A DNA stretch of 64,000 bases from Dyella_B sp035690825 (GCF_051954575.1 NZ_JBQCHP010000065.1:1-64000), one strand, 5' to 3'; counted from the first letter of the stretch, positions 51,010 to 60,617 are shown. Notes: generated by a model from the letters alone, not told the origin. Numbers and translations: made by a program.

Positions 51010-52500
51010 TTACAGAGTGTGCTTGCCGAGCAATCCGAGCAGGCTCGCCTCCTTGTTGCTGCTGGTCGATGAGGACGAGCTGCCGGTAACAGCGCCGACG
51101 ATGCCACCCGTACCGCTGGTGCCGGTAAGGTTGGCCACGCCGTTGACCACGTTGCTGACGGTTTGCGTGACCGGCTGCAATACCCCGCCGACGCCGGTCG
51201 TGCCAGTGCCGCCTACCGCTGCCACCGTGTTGCCGGCGGCCGTGACGGTGTTGCCGACCAGGCCGGTTACCGTGCCGAGTCCCGCAGTGGGACCGGAGCC
51301 GGTCGCACTGGTGATGGCCTGCCCGGTGCTTGCCAGGGTCTGGCCGATACCGGTGATGGCATTGGTGCCGCCGGTAGCCGTGACGCCCACCGGATTGCCG
51401 ATGCTGCCCGATTGGCCGAGGCCGGCCGTAACGCCATTGCCTAGCGTGGTGACGGCATTGCCCGCGCCTTGCACGACGTTGCCCACCAGCTGTGTGACCG
51501 GCGCTGCGCCCGGCACGGACGCACCGGTGCTGGCCACTTGCGCGCCCATCGACGAAACGATGCTGCCCACGCCGCTGGTGGCATTGCCGCCGACCTGCGA
51601 TACCGTTGCAACGAGATTGCCGCCGCCATTGCTGCTGCTTTGGCCCAGCGTGGACAGTGGCGTCACCGTATTGCTGGCCGCCTGCGTGATCGTCTTCACC
51701 AGCCCGGTGCTGAGGGTGTGATCGAGCGGCGTGCTGCCGGCCGATACATCGTTGCCGACAGTGGATACCACGCCGCCGAGCGCGGCGGTGATCGGCTGGA
51801 TCGGCGAGCCCTGGAACGAACCGACGCTGGCGACCGCCTGGCCGAGATCGTTCACCGCCTTGCCCGTGTCGTCGACGACACCGCCCAGGCTCTGCACGGT
51901 GGTGCCGACCGGATCCTTCGTATTGCCGAGCTGGCCCAGTCCGCTGACCACGCCGTTGCCCAGCGCCGTTACCGCATCGCCGGTGTTGGTCACCACGCCG
52001 GCAAGCCCTTGCGTGAGGCCGTTGTTCCCCAACGGTGTACCGGTGAGTTGCGAACCGATGGTGCTCACCGCACCGCCTAAGCTGGTTACTACACCGCCCG
52101 CACCGGTCGCCACGCTACCAAGCAGGGTGCTGGGCGCTGGGGTCGGAGTAGGTGTTGGAGTTGGAGTTGGAGTCGGAGTAGGTGTTGGAGTCGGACTGGG
52201 CGTTGGGCTCGGGCTCGGTGATCCACCACCGTCGCCACCCGTTCCACCGGTGCCGCCAATGCCGCCGCCAGCAGAACCGCTGTTGCCGCTGCTCCCGGAA
52301 GTGCCCGAACCATCCGAGCCGGAGCCGCCTGAGCCACTGCTGCTCGATCCGCCTGATGGACTGACCGACAGACCGCCTCCCGATGAACTGCGGACCGAGC
52401 CCGATCCGCTGCATGCCGTCAAGGAGAGCACGCATGCGGCGATCAGACTGGCCAGAAGGGTTTGCTTGATGATGATGTTGCCCGAAGCAATGCTACGCAT
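51010..52500 (-). CDS. Low-complexity lipoprotein with Gly/Ser, Thr-Pro and Gly-Val/Leu repeats
   Basis: A 496-residue protein. ATG 52500 with AAGGAG upstream. The lipobox LSLTAC places the lipid on C~30. Then a Gly/Ser-rich stretch, a (S/T)P dipeptide run (about 90-120), and ~370 residues of imperfect repeats of the pattern GLGxxVxxxGxxVTxLGNGV, giving a regular hydrophobic periodicity. Annotators often call such proteins collagen-like, though strict GXY triplets are lacking. Probably surface-exposed, and possibly the cargo of the TpsB transporter encoded immediately downstream. Confidence 0.85.
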   Translation of the reverse strand: MRSIASGNIIIKQTLLASLIAACVLSLTACSGSGSVRSSSGGGLSVSPSGGSSSSGSGGSGSDGSGTSGSSGNSGSAGGGIGGTGGTGGDGGGSPSPSPTPSPTPTPTPTPTPTPTPTPTPAPSTLLGSVATGAGGVVTSLGGAVSTIGSQLTGTPLGNNGLTQGLAGVVTNTGDAVTALGNGVVSGLGQLGNTKDPVGTTVQSLGGVVDDTGKAVNDLGQAVASVGSFQGSPIQPITAALGGVVSTVGNDVSAGSTPLDHTLSTGLVKTITQAASNTVTPLSTLGQSSSNGGGNLVATVSQVGGNATSGVGSIVSSMGAQVASTGASVPGAAPVTQLVGNVVQGAGNAVTTLGNGVTAGLGQSGSIGNPVGVTATGGTNAITGIGQTLASTGQAITSATGSGPTAGLGTVTGLVGNTVTAAGNTVAAVGGTGTTGVGGVLQPVTQTVSNVVNGVANLTGTSGTGGIVGAVTGSSSSSTSSNKEASLLGLLGKHTL

Positions 52501-52736
52501 GACCCATCTCCTTTGAGCGCGAGCGCACCTCACCGCAGGCGTTGCGCCTGTTTCGGTGCGCCGATGAAGGTAGACATCAATTTTCCCGACCGGCCCATGC
52601 ATGCCGGTGACATTTGCGACTTGAAACCCCTGATGCGAGTACCTGATGGCCTACATGAACGGGGATCGGGCAATTTGATGTTGCGTGGACATAAGTGAAG
52701 ACGCTGTGCACGATGTGCGGCTATTCGTCACAGTTT

Positions 52737-52770
52737 CCGAAAACGGGTAGGGTTGGCCGAAAACGGGTAG
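52737..52770. repeat. Short direct repeat
   Basis: CCGAAAACGGGTAG occurs twice (52737-52750 and 52757-52770), 20 bases apart, in the region between the lipoprotein and lpxH. It could be a protein-binding site. The rest of 52501-52796 shows nothing recognisable. Confidence 0.5.
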
Positions 52771-52796
52771 ATGTCGGCGGCCGCGGCTGGCACGTT

Positions 52797-53522
52797 TTAT
52801 TCCCGCACAGCGCGCAATTGGCGGTTTTTCGCGGTGACGCGCAGTACCGAGCCCTGCTCGTACCAGTCGCCCAGCACGATGCGTTCGGCCGTATGGCCGT
52901 CCAAATCGAAATGGTGGATGGCGGGGCGATGGGTGTGGCCGTGGATCAGGTGCGTCACGCCCGCGTGGCGCATCGCTTGCGCCACCGCTTTGGCGTTCAC
53001 GTCCATGATGTCTTCGTGCTTGATGCTGTTCTGTGCGCGGCTTTCCGCGCGCGCCTTCGCCGCCAGCGCGCGGCGCGCGTCCAGCGGCATGGCCAGTACC
53101 TGGGCCTTCCATTCCGGCGTGCGCACCTGGCGGCGGAAGGCCTGGTAGGCCAGGTCGTCGGTGCACAGAACATCGCCGTGCATCAGCAGGGTCGGGGTGC
53201 CGTAAAGATCGTGCACGGTGCCGTCTTCGAGCAAGGTAAAACCGGCGCGCTCGGCGAAGGCTTGGCCCATCAGAAAATCGCGGTTGCCAGCGATGAAATA
53301 CACCGGCACGCCAGCATCGCACACCGCCCGTGTGGCATTGGCGATACGTTGCGGCAGCTGCGCATCGTCATCATCGCCGACCCAGGCCTCGACCAGGTCG
53401 CCGAGGATGTACAAGGCATCGGCCTTGCGCACTTCGTCGCCGGACAGGTAATGCTCAAACAGCGTAGTGATCTGCGGGCGGCTGTCGTCCAGGTGCAGGT
53501 CCGAAATGAACAGCGTGCTCAT
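52797..53522 (-). CDS. lpxH: UDP-2,3-diacylglucosamine hydrolase LpxH
   Basis: A 241-residue calcineurin-like phosphoesterase. The metal motifs are FISDLHLDD (D8, H10), ILGDLVEAWVGDD (D), GNRDFLMG (N, R), MHGDVLC and HGHTHRPA. It hydrolyses UDP-2,3-diacylglucosamine to lipid X in lipid A synthesis at the inner membrane. The ATG overlaps the TGA of the preceding cyclophilin gene (ATGA), so the two are translationally coupled. Confidence 0.97.
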   Translation of the reverse strand: MSTLFISDLHLDDSRPQITTLFEHYLSGDEVRKADALYILGDLVEAWVGDDDDAQLPQRIANATRAVCDAGVPVYFIAGNRDFLMGQAFAERAGFTLLEDGTVHDLYGTPTLLMHGDVLCTDDLAYQAFRRQVRTPEWKAQVLAMPLDARRALAAKARAESRAQNSIKHEDIMDVNAKAVAQAMRHAGVTHLIHGHTHRPAIHHFDLDGHTAERIVLGDWYEQGSVLRVTAKNRQLRAVRE

Positions 53523-54202
53523 TTGGATTTGCGCGGCGCAGGGGTAACTGGCGGCTTGGCGGCCGCAGCAGATGCCGGCGCGGGCGCGGGCGCGGCTTCG
53601 CCTTCGACGCTCACGCTCTGGATCACCACCAGCGGGTTGGGCACGTCGGCGGCGAAAGGACCTTGCGCACGCGTGGGCAGCGCGGCGATCTTGTCCACCA
53701 CGTCCATGCCCTTGGTCACCTTGGCGAACACGGTATAGCCCCAGGTAAGGCCGTTCTGGTTGCCGACGTAGTCCAGGCGGCGATCGTCCACCAGGTTGAT
53801 GAAGAATTGCGAGGTGCCGGAGTTCGGATCCGCGCCGCGCGCAACGGCCACCGTGCCGCGCAGATTGGAAAGCCCGTTGTCGGCCTCGCTGGCCACCGGC
53901 GAATGCGTGCGGCGTGGCTGCAGCTCGGCGGTGTAGAGGCCGCCCTGGATGAGATAGCCGGGAATCACCCGATGAAACACCGTGCCGGCGTAGAAGCCTT
54001 CGTGCACGTAGCGCAGGAAGTTGGCGACGCTCTTGGGCGATTTGTCCGCGTACAGCTCCATCGTGATGTCCCCTTGCGAGGTATGCACGGTCACTGTGGG
54101 ATTGGCCACCGCCGGCGCGGCGGGCGCAGCGGCCGGCTTGCTGGTCTGCGCCACGGCAAGCGGAGCGATGAGGAAGAGGGCGGTCAGCAGGTACTTGGGC
54201 AT
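53519..54202 (-). CDS. Cyclophilin-type peptidyl-prolyl isomerase, exported
   Basis: A 227-residue PPIase. ATG 54202 gives a signal peptide (MPKYLLTALFLIAPLAVAQ); an ATG at 54235 would lengthen it. Ala/Pro linker, then cyclophilin core NFLRYVHEGFYAGTVFHRVIPGYLIQGG, VAVARGADPNSGTSQFFINL, LTWGYTVFAKVTKGMDVVDKI. The C-terminus is Ala/Pro-rich (APAPAPASAAAAKPP). Periplasmic folding catalyst. Overlaps lpxH by four bases. Confidence 0.93.
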   Translation of the reverse strand: MPKYLLTALFLIAPLAVAQTSKPAAAPAAPAVANPTVTVHTSQGDITMELYADKSPKSVANFLRYVHEGFYAGTVFHRVIPGYLIQGGLYTAELQPRRTHSPVASEADNGLSNLRGTVAVARGADPNSGTSQFFINLVDDRRLDYVGNQNGLTWGYTVFAKVTKGMDVVDKIAALPTRAQGPFAADVPNPLVVIQSVSVEGEAAPAPAPASAAAAKPPVTPAPRKSK

Positions 54203-54337
54203 GTTGGGAAACGTACGGCTGAAATATCCGCGCATGATACGCGGGTGAAGCCTGCTTATGGCTGATTGGCGATGTCGTGCTTGGCCGTGCATCTGTAGAG
54301 CGTCCGATTGGCGCTACGTTTCAGCTGTGCGGCACGC

Positions 54338-54462
54338 GCTCCCTCCCCTGCTGGCAGGGGAGGGCTGGGGTGGGGTTGTACGAGCTTGCCGTAGTGTTTG
54401 AATTCATCGCGAGGTTGCTTCCCCCCACCCCGACCCTCCCTACTACACGTAGGGGAGGGAGC
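54338..54462. repeat. Family C palindromic repeat pair
   Basis: GCTCCCTCCCCTGCTGGCAG... and inverted CCCTCCCTACTACACGTAGG...GGGAGC. The right hairpin has a different loop (CTACTACACGTAG) from the left (CTGCTGGCAG), echoed at 63264. Confidence 0.85.
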
Positions 54463-54492
54463 AATAGGCGGCAATTGCGAGGCCGATTCGCT

Positions 54493-56010
54493 TTATTCCG
54501 TCCCGATCGACAACGTCAAACCCAATTCCGCCATCGGCGTGATTTCCTGCTCCAGGTCCGCCTGGGTCAGCGGATGCTGTTCCACCCACGCTGCGGGCAG
54601 ACGCAAGCCGAGGCGTTGCGCGCTGGCGGCCAGGCGCATGGGCGGTAGCGATTCGGGACGGCGCGCGCGGCGGAACAGCACGGCCAGGCGCAGCAGGGCG
54701 GTGATGTATTTGGCGAGTTGGCGGTAGCGCTGCGGCAACGAGGAGAACGCGGCCTTGTCCGGCTTGCGCCGATGCGCCTGCACCACCGCGGCGAGCAGGT
54801 GCTGCTCCTGCTTGGAGAAGCCGGCGAGGTCCGCATTGCGCAGGATGTACGCGCCATGCTGGTGATGTTGGCTGTGCGCGATGGCCAGCCCGATCTCGTG
54901 CACTCGCGCGGACCATGACAGCCATTCGCGCGCCTCGGCATCCAGTTTCCAGGCTGGCGCCACCTGGTCGAACAGCATCAGCGCGGTGGATTCCACGCGG
55001 CGCGCCTGCGCGCGATCCACGCCGTAGCGGTTGGCCAGGGCGTCGATGCTGGCGGTGCGCGGATCGGTGCCGCCGGCGCGGCCGATCAGGTCCCACAGCA
55101 AGCCTTCGCGCATCGAGCTTTCGCACACTTGCAGGCGCTCGATGCCGAGCGCGGCGAAGGCCGCTTCGAAGATCACCACCGCGCCGGCGAACACCGGCGC
55201 GCGTTCTTCGCCCAGGCCGGGCAGCTTCAGCGCACCGATCTGGCCCTGGTCGAGCACGGTATCGCGTAGCGTGGCCAGCGAGGCGGGCGTCACGCCGTGA
55301 TCGGACAGCTTCATGGCCTGCACCACCGCACCGATCGCCTTGGCGCTGCCGGAGGAGCCGAAGGCTTCGGTCCAGCCGGCTTCGAGGTATTCCTCGGAGA
55401 ACTGCTGCAGCAGCACGCCGATTTCGCCGCGCGCCCGCTGCCAGCGCTTGCGCGTGAGCTTGCCGGCGGGAAAGAAGCGCTGCGTGGTGGCGATGCAGCC
55501 GACTTGCACGCTTTCGGTATGCAGCGGCGCCAGCCCGCGACCGATGATGAATTCGGTGCTGCCGCCGCCGATGTCGATCACCAGCCGCGGCTCGCGCGAC
55601 GTCGGCAGATCATGTGAGACACCAAGGAAGATCAGGCGACCTTCCTCGCGGCCGGACACCACTTCCACAGGATTGCCGAGTGCCGCTTCCGCCGCAGTGA
55701 GGAATGCCTGCGGCGAAGCAAGGCGGCGCACGGTATTGGTAGCCACGGCGCGCACGCGGGCGGAGGGAATGCCGGCGATGCGCTGGCCGAAGCGGGCCAG
55801 GCAATTCAGCGCACGCGCGCGATGCTCGGCATCCAGCGTACCGTCGGCACGGAGGCCGGCCGCCATGCGCACGGTTTCGCGCAGGCGATCGATCACGCGC
55901 GGCTCGCCATGCTCCATGCGTGCGACGACCATGTGAAAACTGTTTGAGCCAATGTCGACGGCGGCCATCAGCTCGCCGTCCTTGATCTGCATCTGGTCAC
56001 CGAGGCTCAC
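54493..56010 (-). CDS. ppx: Exopolyphosphatase
   Basis: A 505-residue Ppx/GppA enzyme. GTG start with CCAGGAG upstream. ASKHA phosphatase motifs: MAAVDIGSNSFHMVVAR, VVSGREEGRLIFLGV, LVIDIGGGSTEFIIG, FGSSGSAKAI, and the C-terminal HD-like domain (ARVHEIGLAIAHSQHHQHGAYIL). It releases phosphate from the ends of polyphosphate and may also cleave pppGpp. It lies downstream of ppk in the pho-poly-P cluster, separated by 188 bases with repeats. Confidence 0.96.
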   Translation of the reverse strand: MSLGDQMQIKDGELMAAVDIGSNSFHMVVARMEHGEPRVIDRLRETVRMAAGLRADGTLDAEHRARALNCLARFGQRIAGIPSARVRAVATNTVRRLASPQAFLTAAEAALGNPVEVVSGREEGRLIFLGVSHDLPTSREPRLVIDIGGGSTEFIIGRGLAPLHTESVQVGCIATTQRFFPAGKLTRKRWQRARGEIGVLLQQFSEEYLEAGWTEAFGSSGSAKAIGAVVQAMKLSDHGVTPASLATLRDTVLDQGQIGALKLPGLGEERAPVFAGAVVIFEAAFAALGIERLQVCESSMREGLLWDLIGRAGGTDPRTASIDALANRYGVDRAQARRVESTALMLFDQVAPAWKLDAEAREWLSWSARVHEIGLAIAHSQHHQHGAYILRNADLAGFSKQEQHLLAAVVQAHRRKPDKAAFSSLPQRYRQLAKYITALLRLAVLFRRARRPESLPPMRLAASAQRLGLRLPAAWVEQHPLTQADLEQEITPMAELGLTLSIGTE

Positions 56011-56069
56011 GCGGGACTCCTGGTTCGTATCGCGGCCAATTCTCGCATGTTCGAATCATGCGAAACACC

Positions 56070-56187
56070 GTGGGTTGGGCCGAGGCGCAGCCGAAACCCA
56101 ACATCGTCATGCCACATCTGGATGTTGGGGTTTGCACCCCAACCTACGATCTGCGCGTCGTAGGCTGGGGTGCGAACCCCAGCGTCG
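56070..56187. repeat. Three clustered REP units, family A
   Basis: GGGTTGGGCCGAGGCGCAGC... (stem variant), GTTGGGGTTTGCACCCCAAC-CTAC, and GTAGGCTGGGGTGCGAACCC-CAGC. The third has covarying changes on both stem sides (GCTGGGG/CCCCAGC), keeping the hairpin. Confidence 0.88.
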
Positions 56188-56198
56188 CATTGCCAAAT

Positions 56199-58370
56199 CT
56201 ACCCTTCTTCGCGCAGCTTGGTGGGCAGCGGCGAACGCGCCGATGCCGTCACCGCCGCATTGCACAGCTTCGCCAGCAGCGTGTCCTGCGCCGAATGCGG
56301 CGGGTCCTCGCCGGGCGTGGCGCGAGTGTAATGACCGTCGCTTTCCAGCAGCCAGGCCTGGGTGTTGTCGGCAAGATAATTGGCCAGTGTTTCCTCGTAC
56401 ACGCGTGCGGCCAGTTGCGGGTCGAGAATGGGAAAGGCCACCTCGATGCGGCGCATCAGGTTGCGCTCCATCCAGTCCGCGCTGGCGCAGTAGATTTCCG
56501 GCGTGCCGTCGTTGGCGAACCAGTACACGCGGCTGTGTTCGAGAAAGCGCCCTACGATCGAGCGCACGCGGATGCGTTCGGAAACGCCTGGCAATCCCGG
56601 CCGCAAGGTGCAGGCGCCGCGCACGATCAGGTCGATTTCAACGCCCGCCTGCGCCGCGGCGTACAGCGCTTCGATCACGTGCGATTCGTTCATCGCGTTG
56701 AGCTTGGCGACGATGCGCGCCGGCTTGCCGTCGCGGGCGTGCGCGGTTTCGCGCTCGATCTTTTCCACCACGCTCTTGTACAGCGTGAAGGGCGAGTGCA
56801 GCAGGCGCTTCAAGTTGATTACCGGCCCCAATCCGGAGAGCTGCTGGAAGATCTTGTGCAGGTCTTCGCCGATTTCCGGGTTGGCCGTCATCAGGCCGAT
56901 GTCGGTATAGAGGCGGCTGTTGGTCTGGTGGTAATTGCCGGTGGACAGGTGCACGTAGCGTCGCAGATGACCGTCCTCGCGCCGCACGATCAGCATCATC
57001 TTGGCGTGCGTCTTGAAGCCCACCACGCCGTACACCACCTGCACGCCGGCTTCCTGCAGGCGCGTGGCGAAGCGGATGTTGGCCTCCTCGTCGAAGCGCG
57101 CGCGCAGCTCGATCACCACGGTGACGTCCTTGCCGGTGCGCGCCGCCTCCACCAAGAGATCCACCAGTGGCGTGTCCTTGCCGGCACGGTACAGGGTCTG
57201 CTTGATCGCCAGCACGTCCGGATCCTGCACCGCTTCGCGCAGCAGGTCGACCACGGCGTTGAACGATTCGTAAGGGTGATGCAGCAGGATGTCGCGCTGG
57301 CCGAGCACGTCGAAAATCTTGCGCCCGGTGCTGAGCGCCGCCGGCAGGGCGGAGGTGAAGCGCGGAAATTTCAGCGCGGGGCGATCGAGATCGTCATAGA
57401 CCAGGCCGGCGCGGATGATGTTGACCGGGCCGTGGCAGCGGTAGACGTCGGTTTCTTCCAGTTCGAAATTGCTGATCAGCATCGACACGATCGACTGCGG
57501 ACAGTCGGCGCCGATCTCCAGGCGCACCGGACGCGCATAGCCGCGGCCATGCAGTTCTTCCGCCAGCGCGCGGGCAAGATTTTCGACTTCTTCTTCCTCG
57601 ACGATCAGCTCGCTATTGCGCGTGACGCGGAACTGGTACGAGCCGGCCACTTTGAAGCCGGGGAACATCATATCGACGAAGGCCTGCAGCAGCTCGGCCA
57701 GGAACACGTAGTGATCGCCTGACCCGCTCACCTCGTTGGGAACGCGGATGATGCGAGGCAGCGAGCGCGGTGCGCGCACCAGCGCCATATGGCCTTCGTG
57801 GCCGAACGCGTCGCGGCCTTGCAGCACCACCGCGATGTTCAAGGTCTTGTTGAGGATGCGCGGGAACGGATGGGCGGGGTCCAGCCCCAGTGGCGAGAGC
57901 ACCGGCAGCACTTCGTTCTCGAAGTAGCCGTGCAGCCAGCGGCGCTGGCGCGGCGTCCACTGCTTGCGGGTAAGGAAGTGGATGTCCTCGGCGGCGAGCG
58001 CAGGCCCGAGTTCCTCCTGCCAGGTGGTGTACTGCGCGCTGACCAGGTCCAGCACGCGTTCGCGGATGCGCGCCAGCAACTCGCCCGACAGCATTCCGTC
58101 GGGGCCGGGCGCGGCGGAGCCGAACTGGTGGTGATGCTTGAGCATGGCCACGCGCACCTCGAAGAATTCGTCGAGGTTGTTCGCCACGATGCTCAAGTAA
58201 CGCAGGCGTTCCAGCAACGGCATGCTGGTGTCACGCGCTTGCGCCAGCACCCGGAAGTTGAATTCAAGCGTGGCCAGCTCGCGGCTCAGGAACAGCTCGG
58301 GCTGGGAGGTTTCGCTCTGGACGGCAGGTTGGGTGGCTTGGCGGCGTGGCATTCGCACATTCTTACTCAT
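56199..58370 (-). CDS. ppk: Polyphosphate kinase 1
   Basis: A 723-residue PPK1. N-terminal domain (FLSRELATLEFNFRVLAQA, ANNLDEFFEVRVA), head domain, and two phospholipase-D-like catalytic domains. The autophosphorylated histidine is in GVVGFKTHAKMMLIVRRE, followed by YVHLSTGNYHQTNSRLYTDIG and SADWMERNLMRRIEVAFPI. It polymerises ATP gamma-phosphate into polyphosphate. Encoded between phoR and ppx, so the cluster joins phosphate sensing to polyphosphate synthesis and breakdown. Confidence 0.97.
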   Translation of the reverse strand: MSKNVRMPRRQATQPAVQSETSQPELFLSRELATLEFNFRVLAQARDTSMPLLERLRYLSIVANNLDEFFEVRVAMLKHHHQFGSAAPGPDGMLSGELLARIRERVLDLVSAQYTTWQEELGPALAAEDIHFLTRKQWTPRQRRWLHGYFENEVLPVLSPLGLDPAHPFPRILNKTLNIAVVLQGRDAFGHEGHMALVRAPRSLPRIIRVPNEVSGSGDHYVFLAELLQAFVDMMFPGFKVAGSYQFRVTRNSELIVEEEEVENLARALAEELHGRGYARPVRLEIGADCPQSIVSMLISNFELEETDVYRCHGPVNIIRAGLVYDDLDRPALKFPRFTSALPAALSTGRKIFDVLGQRDILLHHPYESFNAVVDLLREAVQDPDVLAIKQTLYRAGKDTPLVDLLVEAARTGKDVTVVIELRARFDEEANIRFATRLQEAGVQVVYGVVGFKTHAKMMLIVRREDGHLRRYVHLSTGNYHQTNSRLYTDIGLMTANPEIGEDLHKIFQQLSGLGPVINLKRLLHSPFTLYKSVVEKIERETAHARDGKPARIVAKLNAMNESHVIEALYAAAQAGVEIDLIVRGACTLRPGLPGVSERIRVRSIVGRFLEHSRVYWFANDGTPEIYCASADWMERNLMRRIEVAFPILDPQLAARVYEETLANYLADNTQAWLLESDGHYTRATPGEDPPHSAQDTLLAKLCNAAVTASARSPLPTKLREEG

Positions 58371-58447
58371 GCGCGGGGGCAGCGCCTATGCGTGTGTCAC
58401 GCGGCGTTCAATGTTTTGTAATGCGACGCACGGCGAGGCGACAAGCA

Positions 58448-58518
58448 CGTAGGTTGGGGTGCAAACCCCAACCGGCATGCTAAGCATCCCAATATTGGGG
58501 TTTGCACCCCAACCTACG
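58448..58518. repeat. REP doublet, family A (GGTGCAAACC stem)
   Basis: CGTAGGTTGGGGTGCAAACC... facing ...GCACCCCAACCTACG between phoR and ppk, beginning directly after the phoR stop. Confidence 0.92.
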
Positions 58519-59805
58519 TCATTCTGGTTTGGAATCGTGCACTTCCGGCGCCATCAGCCGCTCGCGGCCGAAGCAGCAGGTGAAGGTGGAGCCCTGGCCG
58601 GGCGTGCTGCGGATATCCAGGCGCGCCTGATGCAGGCCCAGCACGTGCTTGACGATCGACAACCCCAGGCCGGTGCCGCCGCTGTCACGCGAGCGGCTGG
58701 ACGATACGCGGTAGAAGCGTTCGGTCAGGCGCGACAGGTGATCGGCCGGAATGCCGTAGCCGGTGTCGGTCACCGAATAATTGGCGCCGTCGGCGGTGCG
58801 TTCCCAGCGGATGGTGATGCGCCCGCCGGTGGGCGTGTAGCGCACCGCGTTGCTGACCAGGTTGGACAGCGCGCTGTGCAGATCCTTGGGCGAGCCGAGC
58901 AGGTCGATGTTGGCGACGTTTTCCACCGTGACGGTATGGCGGCCCTGGCTCAGCGCTTCGGCTTCCTTGCGCAAGGTGGCCAAGAGCGGCGCCATCTGCA
59001 CGCGCTCTTCGCTGACGTGGTCCTGCGTTTCCAGGCGCGACAGCGTGAGCAGGTCTTCCACGATCTGGCCCATGCGCTTGGATTGCGCGCGCATTTCGCT
59101 CAGCACCGGCGCCAGATGCGGCACGTCTTCCGGATCGAGCAGTTCGAGATAACCGTGGATCACGGTGAGCGGCGTGCGCAGCTCATGCGAGACGTTGGCG
59201 ACGAAGTCGCGGCGAATCTGCTCCAGCCGCGACATGTGGCTGATGTCGCGCGCCAGCAGCAGGCGCTGGCGCTGGCCGAACGGCAGCAAAGTGACGTTGA
59301 TGTGGCGGCTGGGCGCGCCAGGTGCGCTCACATCGTTCAGCGGCTCGGGTGAGGGTTCTTCCAGCCAGCCGGCCAATTCGGAGTTGTGCAGTTTTTCCTT
59401 CAGCACCACGCCGCGGTCCTGTGGGCGGCGCAGGCCGAGCAGGCTTTCGGCGGCGTGGTTGAACCAGCGCACGTGCTGGTCCTGGTCGAGCAGCACGATC
59501 GCGTCCGGCAGGCTGCCCGCGGCACGGCGTAGATCATGCAGGTTGGCGGCTAGGCGTCGGGAGCGCATCATGAATCGGTCGTGCCGGGGGTCGGAGGAAA
59601 TCTCGCCCGGCGTTGTGGTCGGTAAGCTCATGATGGGCTTAGCAATGTGACGCAAATGCGTCAGCAGCAAGACAATCTCCGCTATCGCGACGAGCGCCAC
59701 GCCAGTCGCCACGTGGCCATGCGCCAACCAGCCGCCGACGCCGCCCGCGAGCAGCCCTGCCGCGAGGGCAAGAGGGAGTTTCCAGGCGCTTTGCGCTGCT
59801 GGCAT
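58519..59805 (-). CDS. phoR: Phosphate-regulon sensor histidine kinase PhoR
   Basis: A 428-residue kinase. ATG 59805 chosen (GGTGAG upstream); an in-frame TTG five codons earlier is weaker. Two N-terminal membrane helices, PAS domain (LPDAIVLLDQDQHVRWFNHAAESLLGL), HisKA with phosphorylated His in FVANVSHELRTPLTVIHGYLE, and HATPase with N (LSNLVSNAVRYTP), G1 (VTDTGYGIP) and G2 (GGTGLGLSIVKHVL). It phosphorylates PhoB under phosphate limitation. No PstSCAB-PhoU genes are in the window. Confidence 0.96.
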   Translation of the reverse strand: MPAAQSAWKLPLALAAGLLAGGVGGWLAHGHVATGVALVAIAEIVLLLTHLRHIAKPIMSLPTTTPGEISSDPRHDRFMMRSRRLAANLHDLRRAAGSLPDAIVLLDQDQHVRWFNHAAESLLGLRRPQDRGVVLKEKLHNSELAGWLEEPSPEPLNDVSAPGAPSRHINVTLLPFGQRQRLLLARDISHMSRLEQIRRDFVANVSHELRTPLTVIHGYLELLDPEDVPHLAPVLSEMRAQSKRMGQIVEDLLTLSRLETQDHVSEERVQMAPLLATLRKEAEALSQGRHTVTVENVANIDLLGSPKDLHSALSNLVSNAVRYTPTGGRITIRWERTADGANYSVTDTGYGIPADHLSRLTERFYRVSSSRSRDSGGTGLGLSIVKHVLGLHQARLDIRSTPGQGSTFTCCFGRERLMAPEVHDSKPE

Positions 59806-59904
59806 GAGGCTCACCGGCAATCGAGGAGCGCGAATCGTAACCGGTGAAGCGGGGGAAGCCGCGGTGTTTTTGCGATTCCCGACTCCCGATTCACGATTGA
59901 CGCC

Positions 59905-60594
59905 TCAAGTGCTGGCCGAGAACCGATAACCCGCGCCGCGCACCGTCTGCACCATGTCCTCGAGCTTCCATGGCTCGAGCGTCTTGCGCAGGCGGCGGAT
60001 GTGCACGTCCACGGTGCGCTCTTCCACATACACGCTGCCGCCCCACACGTGATCGAGCAGTTGCGCGCGCGAGTAGACGCGTTCCGGATGGGTCATGAAG
60101 AAGTACAGCAGGCGGTATTCGGTGGGGCCGATCGGCACCGGTTCGTCGCCGGCGAATACGCGATGCGCGGGACCGTCGATGCGCAGCCGGCCCAGTTCCA
60201 CCATGCCGGAACCATCGTCGCCCTGGCTGCGGCGCAGCACCGCCTTGATGCGAGCGATCAGCTCGCGGGTGGAGAAGGGCTTGACCACGTAGTCGTCCAC
60301 GCCGGCTTCCAGGCCGTTGACGCGATCCATTTCCTCGCCGCGAGCGGTGAGCATGATGATCGGTATCTCGCGGCTGAGCTCTTCCTTGCGCAGGCGGCGG
60401 GCCAGGTCCAGGCCGCTGGTGCCGGGCAGCATCCAGTCGAGCAGGATCAGGTCGGGCACCTGTTCGGCGATCGACATCTGCGCCGTGCGCGCATCGGCGG
60501 CTTGTGAGGTGTCCATTCCGGCCTTGCGCAGGGCGAAAGCGACCATGTCGCGGATGGAAGCTTCGTCTTCAACAATCAGGATGCGTTTGTGCAC
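59905..60594 (-). CDS. phoB: Phosphate-regulon response regulator PhoB
   Basis: A 229-residue OmpR-type regulator. GTG start. Receiver domain with acidic pocket EDE, phosphorylated Asp in LILLDWMLPG, Thr/Ser (MLTARG) and Lys (VKPFS). The winged-helix DNA-binding domain includes GPTEYRLLYFFMTHPERVYSRAQLLDHVWGGSVYVEERTVDVHIRRLRKTL. It activates pho genes through Pho boxes. It leads the phoB-phoR-ppk-ppx cluster; a partial Pho box lies upstream. Confidence 0.97.
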   Translation of the reverse strand: MHKRILIVEDEASIRDMVAFALRKAGMDTSQAADARTAQMSIAEQVPDLILLDWMLPGTSGLDLARRLRKEELSREIPIIMLTARGEEMDRVNGLEAGVDDYVVKPFSTRELIARIKAVLRRSQGDDGSGMVELGRLRIDGPAHRVFAGDEPVPIGPTEYRLLYFFMTHPERVYSRAQLLDHVWGGSVYVEERTVDVHIRRLRKTLEPWKLEDMVQTVRGAGYRFSAST

Positions 60595-60617
60595 GCGAAG
60601 GTCCGGTTGGGTGGCCT

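Noticed and set aside
54338..54462. CRISPR array or phage attachment site from the clustered repeats
   Set aside because: Repeats are paired palindromes scattered singly, without regular spacers, cas genes or integrase.
56058..57722. 554-codon open frame opposite ppk
   Set aside because: Starts inside REP units and runs antisense to the well-defined polyphosphate kinase.
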